From Girardinichthys multiradiatus (lineage: Eukaryota; Chordata; Actinopteri; Cyprinodontiformes; Goodeidae): a stretch of 64,000 nt of DNA. The notes below the pieces were generated by a model. That model ran no database searches. It saw only the letters and a program-made list of their open reading frames with translations, and had not been told where the DNA came from. The position numbers and the translations under genes are program-made. Shown here piece after piece: positions 52,285 through 64,000 of this stretch. Each line of letters opens with the position of its first letter. Within the stretch, counting starts at the first letter, position 1. Location: positions 21,773,978 to 21,837,977 of the forward strand of contig NC_061818.1 in NCBI RefSeq assembly GCF_021462225.1, read 5' to 3'.

Positions 52285-55225
52285 GTGCATGCAAAAGCTT
52301 TGTGTTTATGAGGCATTTTGCTCCCATTTGACACTACAGACAGACAGGAAACATGAGGAGCAGCAGAGTAGTTCACATGCAGCAAATTACAGGATGAGCG
52401 TCTCAAACCACAAGCCACACGGGCGCTTACTTGTAATAGTTAGAAGTTGGCTCAACGCATTCAAATGCAATAAAGCTCATACAGAAAGTCATGGTGATTG
52501 CATAAACTGACACAACGGTCAGCGCAACATTTTGAAAGCCAAACCACACACAGATAAACGCAAAAGGACGAAATGTTGGCTAAAGCTTCTGCAAACATTC
52601 GCCTGAGGGGCTACGTGACCCTCTTCTCTGCAGCACAATCAAGTGAGTTGAGAGCACTAGTTTGTACTCCCTCTTGCTCTCCCTTGCCGCTCTTCTCTTT
52701 CACATGTAAATGAGTCTTTAATCTCCACTGCTCTAATAGACAACCATGGCAACGAAGGCAGGCCTAATGAGGCAGAGGCGCAGGTTAAAATGAGCCTGCA
52801 TGTGGGCACCCCCCCCCCCCCACATACACAATCAACAGTTTTAAATACACACTAGCATACACTCTCTTTATCTCATATACACTCACCTTTGCAATGATCA
52901 CATTTGAATTTTTATCAACATGTGCATTACTATCGGTTATTTTAACACTACGGGTCAATATATTAACATTTTATAAACATGCAAAGCAGACATTTAAGAA
53001 TAAGGATGAATTTTTCATGATTTAGGCTAAAAAATAAGAGTGAGACTTATGTAGATCCACCTTCATTGGCATTTACATCTATTTTGGTTGATCAGTTGCC
53101 TGAATAAGTAATTCATTCAAATGAAGCAATAAATTAATCATAGAATAACAAGACGTACATGCTATCCGTTTGGTTATTGAAAGCTAACATGAAATATATG
53201 TAATTTTAAAATACGAGGTGAAAGAATAAGTACATAGCTACAGAGCAGAATTTACTTAGCGTGGAAATGAAGATGGAGTGTGAAAACACTGCTAAAAAGC
53301 ACCTAAATGGCACTCATTTCCCTGCGAGTGACCCTGATGCTGCAACCCTCTGTTCGCTGTAATTCACAGCTATACTAAATCCATTAGAGCAACATGTGTT
53401 TTACAAAATAATTTAGCCTACATACAAGTAATCCACTGCCCCTAAACTTCAAACGGACACAGAGTCAGGGCTACGTGGGGGAACATGTTTGTGCAATTTT
53501 GGTGGTGATTTTTGCTTTGCATTTCCCCTTGACCTTTACACACTACCCGTCTGTCAAACACACACGGACACATGGTTTTTTGTCTGTTGGCTTCATTTGA
53601 CACTAGGTATTTTGAAACTGGGTTAAAATTAAACTTTCAAACAAAGTTTTAGACAAAGGTCAGTCAAAAAAAAGGGCTCACTCTTGAGTTTCAATGCTGC
53701 GTTCGATTTGTCTTGGAAAGTGGGAACTCTAATCTAGACCCGAGTTGGGTACATTCTACTTGCAAGTCAAAAAAAACTGGAATTTGCTACTCGTTTTGAT
53801 GCTAACTGGTACTACTAATACAAGCTGATAGCAATGTATTTGTGTCAATTTATTGTGTTCATACATTAAAAAACGTATGGAGTTGTCCAGTGGTGTGTGA
53901 ACCACTGGTTTAAATGTAATAAAAACTTTCAGAAGTGCTATTTAATTGTTTGTAAGTGCAGCTTATTTTATGTTTTATATGCATGGCAGCCATATTCCAT
54001 ATTTAACTTGAGGCTGGCTTGGAGATCTCTGAATTTCAGAATTCTGACATCAGGAAGCCTTTTGTTTCTAACTGGGATGTAGGAAACACAAACATAAACT
54101 TCACCTTTTACCCCAAGGGCACTTCAAAATGTCCCTAATCTTTAAAATTTAAATGCTTTAATGTCCTTGACAAGGGCTATGTTCGTAATACGTTGTCTCA
54201 AATCAACTCAAAAAAGAACACAAATATCTGACAATACATGTCCGGTTCTCTTATCTGAATGATATGATTTGGCTTATTTAGAAATTCAGAAAGCTTAGAA
54301 ATAATCCATAACTATTTCATGATAAGTCTGAAGTTTAAATATTGATTACTGTGTTAAACGTTTAATGTGAAAACAATCGAACCCTTGAAGTGTATGTTGA
54401 CATTCATTTCCTCTCCCTAGTCTGGTTTTAAAAACGTGGTTTAAAAAAATACCAGAATCTATTTTTATGATGACAAAGACACATTTTTCTGAAATCAGCC
54501 TGTGATTGGATAATCAGTCTCTCTTGATGACTCCCTCCCCAGAAGCGGAGAGCTCCCAAAGCTGCTGAATTCTGAAAGTCAGAAAGAGACACAAAAGCTA
54601 TCAGAACCACCAAGAAGCCCAGCTAGGTCAGAGCCACAGGACTGATCAGCCTTTATCGATCAGCCTCTATTTAATCGAAATGAATGACTGTCTAATTTTT
54701 GGTCAAATTCTTGCAAGGTTTATATTTTGTTTTCCCTCCTCACCTTTGACATGCTCATCATCAGTCAATAATATCCTATTTTTTCTGACCCGGTTCCAAA
54801 TCCTAACCTCCAGATGTTCAAAAAGTCAGTGGCAGAAGAGACTAGACCATTTAATCAGGAAAGACAATTTTCCCTGCAGCAAAATGAGAGACAGTTAAAA
54901 GAAGTTAGATAAAATTTGCATATTTAATCAGTTTACATTGTATTTTGAACAGTCAATTTCTTCATAACAAAATTTCTCCTTTTAGCTTTAAATAACTATT
55001 AGTAGCAGTGCAGTAGTTCGCATTAGCGTATTAGTTATTTTGGAAGTTGACCTGGATGTGACTAAATAATAGATGAATTCTTGAATGCAATAAGGATTAG
55101 CTCCCTGTCATTTCCCTGTAAAGAAATATAAGGCTAATATGTTTATTTGGGTTATGAATAAATATATCAGTTTAGTAAAAAATTAAAATTGTCATAGGAT
55201 CTATGTTGAATTTTAGTTTATTAAT
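52285..55225. other. Non-coding stretch, nothing recognised
   Basis: A C run at 52810-52821. AT-rich after 52.85 kb. No exon, RNA gene or repeat family recognised. Confidence 0.4.
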
Positions 55226-55230
55226 TTTGA

Positions 55231-55560
55231 GCAAGTTTAGCTAGAGCATGCATGATAAAGTCAAACTTGCTAGCAAGCAGATCTTCTTAACCCAGAAGCA
55301 GTTGCTGTTCATGAACACCACATCTTAGCTGTGGTTTTCAGGGAAAGGGTTTATTTATCCTGTTAGAATGCATTTTAAATGTTTGCATTAACCTTTAGCT
55401 AGTTTAGCGATAGTGCCAATGTTAAACTCAAACTTGCTAACAAGCTAATCTTCTTTACCCGCAGGCAGTTGTTAGCAATACATCACATGTTAGCTGTGGT
55501 TGTCAGGTAAAAATTGCTTCTGTCAGCTTTGTTAAATCACCTTTAAATGTTTCTATTACA
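55231..55560. repeat. Degenerate tandem duplication, period about 167 bp
   Basis: TCAAACTTGCTAGCAAGC at 55261 returns as TCAAACTTGCTAACAAGC at 55428. Matching partners follow on both sides: GTTTAGCTAG before, ATCTTCTT, GCAGTTG, TTAGCTGTGGTT and TTTAAATGTTT after. Two units, clearly diverged. Confidence 0.8.
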
Positions 55561-56884
55561 AGTTCAGTAATTTTTAGAACTAAAAAATACAAAACAATTC
55601 TTAGTTGATGATTGTTAACCATGACATAGTTGTAGGTTTTAAATGTATATTAAGGATGATGATTCTTGACTGAGAAACTTGAAATACATGTGGGCTACAT
55701 AGGTCTTGTGTCTGCATTTAACTGAGAAGATATAAATTGCAACATATTGCTAGAGTTACTATAAAACAGATCAATTAGAACCTAACTAGTTCATTGGAGT
55801 ACATAACAGCCCGTGTTTGTGAAATTACCTTATTTTGTCTTTTTAGTTAACTAATGTCAAGTAAGTAAGTTTTAAACATAGGTCCGAATTCAACTATTTT
55901 AGGGTTTTTAAAATCTCTTTAAAAAAATCGTATTTTAATAATATCCAGTTTAGGCGTTAAAGGCTAAAATACATGCAGATTTTACAGACTAAATTATCTT
56001 ATGTTAGGTTGCAAATTAACAAATGTGTTTGTTTACTGCTTCTTCCATTTTCCTTTTTATATATTAAATTCCTATTCTGTATATTGTATGTTGTAGCCAA
56101 ACTTCCTAATCTAGTGGGTAGAAATTTAAAGCTGAATCTTCAGTCTTCTCACAAACCTCTAAAAAATTATCCTCACAAAACTGGCTTATTGTAGTCTCTT
56201 TAGATAATTAATTAAAAAAACAAAACATTTTTATTCGTTATCTGCACAGCTGTTTATATTTAAAAAGGTATATATTTATAGACGTGAAATACCTAGGTAC
56301 ACATCAGAGATTAAAAACACTGGATCAAGTTACATTTAAGCTACTTAAGTTATAATACATGTTAATAACATGTTAAATGTTAATACATTATTAGGTTAAC
56401 TTAATTAGTCTAAATTTTGAATCATAATAGTTTTGTAAAGCTCTTTAAATGAAGCTTGCAGAAAACCTGTGAATTATGTCAGACTCTTTTACCTGCTAGA
56501 TTTGTATAACTTCTTCCTGAAAATATTGATGAAATTCTACCCAATTAAAATGTATACACACTTTTACACACGTTTAATCAATTAACGTCTGACATTTTGT
56601 TTTATCAGTGCAGGGTTTATGTGTTTTTATTGGATACATTTGAACTAAAAAATGCTGAGGAAGCGGGCCTGTGGCAAAGCACATATCATAAAGGGGTTTC
56701 CTGTAGGACTTTAGTTGTTTCACCAAGTGCTTGCTTACTCAGAATGAAGTAGCTTTGTCTCGTAAAAGTGCCCTCAGACACCATATCTGAGTGTGTCCAA
56801 GAACAACACCACTCATTCTCATTTGCATGGCAATTTCTGCACTGAAAGCCTGCACAGATCTATTAATAAAGAGCATTCAACAGT

Positions 56885-57113
56885 GTTGGCTATTAGCAAC
56901 TATTTATGATTAAAAATGAGCAATTATTGACAAAATGATTAATAAAGTTAGAATTTTATATTTTCAGTCAGACTAAGAAATCAGAGCACCACTGTTGGAC
57001 AACAGTTATTGCTTTAATTATTAGCAACTATTAATAGCTATAATTAACAATTAATTATTAACAGAACTACTCATAAAACATTTTGTCTGACTAATAAATC
57101 AGAGCACCACCTG
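56885..57113. repeat. Degenerate tandem duplication, period about 120-128 bp
   Basis: TATTAGCAACTAT at 56891 returns at 57019, and AAATCAGAGCACCAC at 56978 returns at 57096. The differing offsets (128 and 118) show indels between the units. Confidence 0.75.
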
Positions 57114-57114
57114 A

Positions 57115-59430
57115 TCAGGAATCATTAGCCAAACAACTTTCAGTCTGTCAAGTATTCTCCTGGGAATACCAGTCCAATAAACAATATTTAGATTGTTTTT
57201 TCCTAAACTAATTTTCTCTGCCCAGACACCACCTCTTACATGAAACTTTCTGGTGAAAAAGAGGACCGGAGGTCCAAAGGGCGATGCATTGCGTGGTTGG
57301 CGATGAACAAAGTAGGCTGTGGTGGCTGCTCTTAGTGGCTGGCAAAGGGAAGCTTCTGCTGCTCGGACTGGCACACACAGCTTGCATGTGGTGCTGGATG
57401 AGTGGCTGCCTGGACTGTATGCGTCAGGCGTGCTAAGCTGTGGTTTCAATGCCATCTTCTACCGGCAGTGGGGAAGATCGCTTCGCCCTCTATTCTGGGG
57501 GAATCTCTGGCTCAGGTTCTTATTCTGCAGAAGCCAAGAAAGGTTTAAGACAACTATTCTTATTTCGGCCAGTTTACAATTGATGCATACATAAACATCA
57601 GATCGTAATCAGCTTTGGATCCAAGCTTGTAGCCCTTTATTTGGCCCACCAAGTCAGGACATTCACACACACTTTCTGCCATTTTACTGCTCTGAATGAG
57701 CCACAGGTAATAGATCGAACAGGGCTGCCACCAAGAGTTTTATACTATGATGCCATGGGGTTCCAGCGGTGACTCCTTCTTCCTGGGGCTGTCCTAAAAA
57801 AGGCTAGTGCTGTGCAGTCTGGGGTTCAGAGGTTTTACTAGTCTCTCTGTTTGTGTACCTCAGATGTTGTTCTCCATCCATGGCTGGGCTCAACACCAGC
57901 ATAGGAACATTCAGTTCACATCAACCAAACTGTGTGATTGTTCTCAACGGTTATTTTATGCATCAATTTGGTTAAAACCATCAAGCATTCCCCTTAGCTG
58001 TCACCCCACCAGTACGAGCACAACCCCACCATGTTTGTTCAAATTCCTCTCAGAAACCTTTTTTGTGTCTGGCATACAAGGAACAGATGCTGACACGTTC
58101 CTGCATCACCTTTCATTGTAATTATTCTTTGTACAGCGACACAGTGCTATCACCTCACGCAGGGGTCTGTTGCTACACCGGCCTAATTAGCAATTAACAG
58201 TCATATGGTTCTAAAAACACCCTCTACTGGGACTCACTGGGGGATTTGAGGCTGTAAATATGAAAATAAATAAAATTTGGACAGAAGACACAACACTGAA
58301 TTGTAACATTCATTCGCATGGTAATAAAGAAGCTACACTGTATGCCACAATTTTTGTTGTGAGTGTGTTGTTTTGTCTCAACACAGAGGGGTTTGTTGGA
58401 AAAAAAAACAAAAAGAGAACGGTGTCTGTCTTTGGTGCAATGTTATTTAGCCCTGAGGCCCAACACAATTAACACCCAATGCCAACCGGTGGTGAACATG
58501 TGCATGCATCAGAGAGAGTATGCATTAATCTGTCGGCACTGCTGCATAGAAACCTGGAACTAGTTTATTCATTCTAGGATACAAAAGGCTATTTTCTTGA
58601 CACATTTTGCAATGATTACAAATACGTGGCGAATTTCTGCATTCCATGATTCTCACATTTAAGTAATTCATTATTACTCAGTTCTAGCTAATTAATTGCA
58701 CTTCAGGAGTAGATTTCCCAATTAAAGTAAAAATAAACCCACTAAATTTGTGTTTAATTTTCAATTAAGAACACAAACAATTAAAACTGTCCAACATCTA
58801 AGAAAACAAACAAATTTCCTCAAAGTAATCACTAAAACAACAAATCTGTGTAATTTAGGCTGCTTGAAACATATCAGTGAATCATTGAACTGCCTACAAC
58901 AAGATTCAATAAACCTTTCTGCAGGGGTAATCAAACAGTAAACCCAATTCTGTGAATTTATTGCTTCTCCATCTGCGTTCATGTGTGTATGTGTGTGCTC
59001 ATGAAATATGAGCAGATAATCACAGGCCAGAAATTCTTCCGGTGGTCCGATAGACAGGTTGGTATGCTGCACGGAGGAATGCAGAACCTAGAAAGCCAAA
59101 ACAATGCTGCAGCGGTGGAATGACAGGAAAAACTGACAAAGGATGCAGGGTGGGTTTGGAGGACAGGACAGTGTGCAAGGGTGAGTGAAAAAGGAGTGTA
59201 CAGAGGTGGAGGAGAAGCAGAAGGAGGAAGAGGAAGGAGTCGTTTTTATCGCAGTGGAATGAAAATATTCCCAAGCTTCCCAAGTAGAGTTCAGATCTGT
59301 CAGAGTAATGAGAAAACAAGAGTTCATACGTGAGGCCTCGCTGGCATTTAGAGCTAAACAAAGAGTCCGCCCTGCCTTCAGGGAACACTTTCAGCAACTC
59401 ATATAAATGTAAACACCCTTAGATGTCTTT
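57115..59430. other. Non-coding stretch with moderate GC at 57.2-57.5 kb
   Basis: Short open frames on both strands at 57099-57594 do not resemble a family that I know. 59088-59240 is purine-rich. No exon recognised. Confidence 0.4.
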
Positions 59431-59434
59431 ATTA

Positions 59435-60860
59435 CAGTGCCTTTCAAAAGTGTTTATACCCCAGAACTTTTTCACATTTTGTTAACAAATGTCAACATAT
59501 TTCTTGGGATTCTATGTGACCAACAAAATGTAGTGCATGATTGTAAACTGGAAGGGAAATTACAAGTTTTTAAAAATTTTTACATATAAAAATCTGAAGT
59601 GTGGCATGTATTTGAATTTAACACAACTGAGTCAGTACTTCTGTAGAACCAGATCTCACTGCAATTACAGCTGAGTCTCTACCAGCTTTGAACTTTGAAC
59701 TAGAAACTGAAATTTCTGCCTGTTCCTCTGCATAATACCTCAAGGTCAGTCATATTGAATGGAGAGCTTCTGTGAACCTCAGTTTTTTCAAGTCTCGCCA
59801 CAGATTCTTGAATGGATGTAGGTCTGGACTTTGACTAGGCTATTCTAACACATAGTTAGGGTCGTTGTTCTGCTGGAAGGTGAACCTCCACCTCAATCTC
59901 CACCCCTCAGCATCTTGCTTCTAGGCCAAATGGTTCAGTTTTGGTCACATCTCTTCAGAGCACATGTCTGCTGTTTCCCCTACAAATGTCTACATAAGTC
60001 AATAAGTGCTACTTTGTGTTGATTTAATACATAAAATCCCAATCCCTTCTGCAGTCGTGGGGTGGATCAGAGATGGACAAGAAGATGAGTACAGGAAGGT
60101 GGTGGACCGCTTTGTGGCATGTTGTGGAAACAATCATCTCATTTTGAACGTGACTAAAACAAAGGAGATGATTTTAGATTTTAAGAGAAACAGGAATAAG
60201 TCAAAAACTATTTCTATCATGGGAGAAGAAGTGGAGGTGGTGGATGAGTATAAATACCTCGGTGTTCACCTGGACAACAGACTAGAGTGGAGATGCAACT
60301 GTGAAGCCATCTACAAGAAGGGACAGAGCAGACTGTACTTCTTGAGGAAGCTTAGGTCCTTTGGTGTTTGCAGCAAGATGCTGCATATCTTCTATAAATC
60401 TGTTGTGGAAAGTGTGATCTCTTCTACCATCATCTGCTGGGGAAGCAGCATCAGAGCCAGGGACTTAAAAAAGCTCAACAAGCTGATAAAAAAGGCTGGC
60501 TCTGTTCTGGGGACTCCTCTGGAACCTCTGGAGATCATTGTGGAAAGAAGGATTCTTCATAAAATGAAGAACATTATGGAGAACCCCGAGCATCCTCTTC
60601 ATGAGACTGTCCTACAACAACAGAGTGTCTTCAGTCAGAGGCTTCTTCAAATCTGCTGTAAGACGGAGCGCTACAGGAGATCCTTCCTGCCCACAGCCAT
60701 CAGCATCTACAACGGCTCTTTGAAGAAACCTTCATAATATGAGTTATAACAACATTTAATTTCCCTTTGGGATTAATAAAGTATTTTTGAATTGAATTGA
60801 ATTGAATAAAGGTTTGTGGTTGTCAAATTGTGTAAAAGTTCAAGATGCATGAAGGCACTT
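59435..60860 (-). mobile_element. Internally deleted Tc1-like element with a nested LINE
   Basis: Left end AGTGCCTTTCAAAAGTGTTT. Then, in plus orientation, GAGTCAGTACTTCTGTAGAA, TACCAGCTTTGAACTTTG, TCTGGACTTTGACTAGGC and GTTCTGCTGGAAGGTGAACC, all reverse Tc1 text. It jumps to the opposite terminal repeat (CTACTTTGTGTTGATTTAAT, near 60009). That repeat is cut by the LINE and resumes with GGTTTGTGGTTGTCAAATTG near 60811. Confidence 0.8.
60045..60810 (+). mobile_element. 5'-truncated L2/CR1-type LINE, 3' end
   Basis: An open frame to the stop at 60737 covers the end of the reverse transcriptase and its C-terminal part: ILNVTKTKEMILDF, VDEYKYLGVHLD, RLYFLRKLRSFGVCSKML, YKSVVESVISSTIICWGSS, FSQRLLQICCKTERYRRSFLP. 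The 3' end is AATAAAGTATTTTTGAATTG with TTGAA repeats, as in L2-type elements. The frame is unbroken for over 220 codons, so the insertion looks fairly recent. The first residues of the frame come from flanking Tc1 DNA. Confidence 0.88.
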
Positions 60861-60869
60861 TAGAGCCAA

Positions 60870-63090
60870 CCAATAATATCCATTCAAATCCTCTCTAAAC
60901 TACTTCATAAATATAATGTTGATGCACATGGCAGAAGAAACGATGCATGAAAAGATGCGTTACCCACTGTAACACAATGCAGTTGAGAGGTGTGGAAATC
61001 TCCGCTGCTTAATTCAAAAATCAGTGCAGTGGAAAGAGGGATTTAGGGGCTGTCACAGCTAAGCTCCTTGTTCCCTGGTGTATTAGTGGAGCTGCAGAAA
61101 CACTGGGAGGCGGGATGCCACCGCTCAGTGCATTGTAAACAGGTTTTAGTATTTGGAAAAATAAGCATCTTGCGATGCATGTGTTTGTAGGAGCAACGCA
61201 GGAGGAACAATGGCATCAATGGCAGTGGATCCTTATCTGTGTGCTGCATCAGGGGTATATGTGCCGCTTCGCCTTCTGAGCAAGAAACTAGAGATAAATA
61301 TACAGTATGTGTAGTTGTGTCTTTCTGGAACGGAGGGAGGATTACAGGTGGAATTATTCAACATGTTTTTCATCCTTTCCTCACTGTGAGCTGCAGACAA
61401 ACAGTGCACACCTGAAATCCCCTTTCAGGTGACCTGAGAGGAATGCTTACATTCATTTAAACATGTAATTGCATATTAAAACTCAGGATAATATTAAACA
61501 CCTTACAAGGTTTGGCAATCTTACTACATTTTAGTGCTGCACCAGATAATAAATAAATATATATATATATTTTTTTTTTAAAGGAGCCAAAGCAGAGCAG
61601 TGAGGACAGCAGTAAAGTGATTCTGGCAGGCAGGAGCAATACATAAGACATGAGCAACACCGATGAGGTGAGAGGGTCGCAGCTCAAACCCCGTTCTATT
61701 CATAGACCGTGCCGATAACAGGTCGACTTCTCTGAGAAAGCAGCAGGCACAGAGAAGGGGGGCAGGGGGAAGGTGACAGAGCAGAGACAAAGAAGGAGGC
61801 TGCAGAAAAAAAAGTCACCTGTGGAAAAAAGAACCAACCTAAAAGAGGAAGAGAAGATGAAAGAGGATGTTTTTTATTGGGTTAAAGCAAAAAAAGAACA
61901 AGAGAAAGGATGATGGGGAATCGCTGAAAAGCGCAGTATTTTTTCGCCCACACACACCCATCAGTGAAGGGAAAAGGAGGGATTTCCATTAAAAGAGTGA
62001 TTTGAAGTAAGGCGTGAACAAAACAATGAAAAGGAAGCAACAAGAAGATTTTCAAAGAAAACAAACACATTTTTGTAAGACGTCAGTGAAATATGAAGGA
62101 GACAACTGAGAATAATGCTGAAATATAAAGGGCAAGTGCAGGTCAGGCTATAAACAAGCACAATCTGTTACAGCGGAGACATGCTTTAACATTTTAGATG
62201 ATACTCAGAGAGCAGAGCTGTGTGTTGGGGTTTGGTCACCTTCAAACTGCTTTGGAATAGGTTGAACAAAGGAGGATTTTATTTTAACCAGGCCCAAATC
62301 AGAATTTACTGTGTTCGGCAGCGACCTGAAGGAATATTAAGTCAAATGTAGAAGATTTCTCAAAGAACTATGAACAAAACCTCTCTTTATAGGAGTACAG
62401 ACAGCACACACACAGCTTCCCATATTTGGCTCCGTTACCTCTAAGCATATGCAGTAGCTCCAAGCAGAGTCAACCATTCATATCTTGCCTTTTTTGGTCC
62501 ATCTGAGTATATAGAAATATGCTCCAAGCCTAACCTGAGGCCTCAAGATCTGATATGTTATCAGACACTACTTCAGTTTTAGATGGTGCTTTTTAATCTG
62601 CTAAGAAATAGCGTGCCGTTGGTGAATTAATGCACATTATTTACTGGTTTGTGAAGCATCTTAGGACCAAGCTGTCATCTTTCCTCCAGGCCATTTTCTT
62701 TCCTCATCACGTGGAAGATGTGCACAACACTTCTCATTGCCTGAAGCACCAAAACATTGATGAACATTTTTTTCTTTTGGTTTCAAGAAATAAATAAAAA
62801 TGATTTTCAAGAGGTAAAAAGATTTTAAAAAAACATACGTCAGCAAGTACAGGAGACACAGTAGGTCAAGTGTTTCTTGAAGATTTCTCCAGAGTTGACT
62901 CCAACAGTTAAGTAAAAAAACGGGAAAGGAGATTGTCTTAAGACCTTCTGCTCTGCAGTGAAAGAAAGAGTATTAAAGTGGTTACTTCAAGCAATGCCCC
63001 ATGAGATTAAAGTACATGTATTACCAATCCACTGCTCAATCCTTTCTAATAAACTCACACCTAAACATGATGATTGTAAAACTAACTTAA
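60870..63090. other. Non-coding stretch, nothing recognised
   Basis: A short TA/T run at 61555-61580. Purine-rich around 61.8 kb. No exon or named repeat. Confidence 0.4.
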
Positions 63091-63094
63091 AGCA

Positions 63095-63600
63095 AAATGC
63101 ACACCTACAGAAGGACAGTGACCCTGTAACATACACTCAGAGCTAATCGTTTAGATCAAATCACACTCTGTTAGGATGGCCCAGTCAAAATCTTGACCTA
63201 ATGTTTTAACTAAATTCTGTTTTAATTTTTGAGAAGAACCTGGCGACTTTTATCTATGAAGGATGCTTTAAAAATAATATTCAGTTATTTACTTAATCTA
63301 ATTAAGCATCTATGACAAGACTTAAATATTGCTTTTCACAGATGCTCTATCCAATCTGACTGAGCTATTGTGCAAAGAAGAATGGGCAAAAATTCCAGTA
63401 TGACGATGCACAAAGCCGGAAGAGATGTACTCTAAAAGACTGGCAGCTGTAATTGCATTGATAGATGATTGTACAAAGTATTGTTTTCCAGGGGCTGAGT
63501 AGAAGTGCATGCAACACCATTTTGCATAAACAAACTGACGCCAATATATTATTTTGTTTCTGCTTCACAATTATGCACTACTCTGTCTAGGTCTGAAACT
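63095..63600 (+). mobile_element. Tc1-like relic (3' part)
   Basis: TTAGGATGGCCCAGTCAAAA near 63171, then TGCTTTTCACAGATGCTC, GCAAAGAAGAATGGGCAAAA near 63372, ACTGGCAGCTGTAATTGCAT and CTACTCTGTCTAGGTCTG. Same family as the relic at the left edge of the window. Confidence 0.8.
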
Positions 63601-64000
63601 TAAAATCCCAAAACCTTAATCTGAAGCTATATTGAGATCTGATATAAATACATTCAGCCTGTTTAAATACATCTAACAGGCAGTCTAGGCCAATGATTTG
63701 TTTAACTCACTAGAAATCTGCTGATTTTACAGAGGAAGTTTGCCCTCACTCATCTTAGTCACCCAGTTTTCTTCTGCGATGATTTCAGCTGCTTTACTCC
63801 ACACCGCATGATGGTCCCTCACACCCACCCCCTGACCCCCGCGAGAAGCTCTGCCAATCTGACCAAGGACCCATGCCAGCGGAAATGGCCACCCTTTCAT
63901 TTAGCTGGACCAGCTACATTCCTCGCCTACAACAAAGCGGTTGCTGTTCACCATATTAAGGCAATCTTGCAACAGATACCAGCTCCGTGGTGAAACTGAC
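63600..64000. other. Window edge, nothing recognised
   Basis: The open frame at 63808-63993 (61 codons) does not resemble a family that I know. Confidence 0.4.

Noticed and set aside
52741..52756. CCATGGCAAC as an RFX X-box
   Set aside because: Only one half-site fits the consensus; too common to support.
57099..57594. Open frames of 118 and 91 codons in a GC-richer patch
   Set aside because: No family recognised and overlapping on opposite strands; kept only as an unresolved region.

Overview
This is vertebrate nuclear DNA, almost certainly from a teleost fish. The evidence is split genes with GT-AG introns, several Tc1/mariner families typical of fish genomes, L2-type LINE pieces, long GATA, TTTCC and CTTT microsatellites, and Polycomb chromobox genes. 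The exact species cannot be told from the sequence. No prokaryotic system, CRISPR array, viral genome or gene cassette was seen.

Layout. From 1.0 to 6.5 kb on the minus strand lies a four-exon meteorin-family gene encoding a secreted 288-residue protein. From 9.5 to 13.2 kb (minus) lies cbx8, five exons and 347 residues. From 21.8 to 27.9 kb (minus) lies cbx4, five exons and 545 residues. All three gene models were assembled by hand. Every junction uses GT-AG and every phase closes. The two cbx genes have identical exon lengths for exons 1 to 4 (69, 44, 66 and 67 nt), as expected for paralogues from a local duplication. Both encode Polycomb subunits: an N-terminal chromodomain that reads H3K27me3 and a C-terminal Pc box that docks on RING1 in PRC1. 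This matches the CBX8-CBX4 part of the tetrapod CBX2-CBX8-CBX4 cluster. cbx2 is not in the window; the meteorin-family gene occupies the side where it would be expected.

Between cbx8 and cbx4 lies a CpG-rich block (about 15.75 to 16.4 kb) with no recognisable exon, a candidate unannotated promoter or Polycomb-related element. From 28 kb to the end (36 kb) I recognise no host coding exon. This part is AT-rich non-coding DNA with many degraded transposons. The best preserved is a 1.6-kb Tc1 element at 39.12 to 40.73 kb, with TA target duplications, about 200-bp inverted repeats and a transposase broken by one frameshift. There are two clear nested insertions: an LTR-like sequence inside a Tc1 relic at 36.9 to 37.9 kb, and an L2-type LINE inside another at 60.0 to 60.8 kb. 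Such a gene-poor stretch beside cbx4 may hold long-range regulatory DNA, but this cannot be shown without alignments.

The observations most worth checking are: the orphan CpG island; an almost identical 73-bp inverted pair that brackets cbx8; a triple CCAAT cluster with a TATA-like box at 46.8 to 46.9 kb; an unnamed interspersed repeat seen four times on the same strand; two PMDL motifs and a missing second SUMO-interaction motif in cbx4; a 240-bp GATA array in a cbx4 intron; and two degenerate tandem duplications at 55 to 57 kb.
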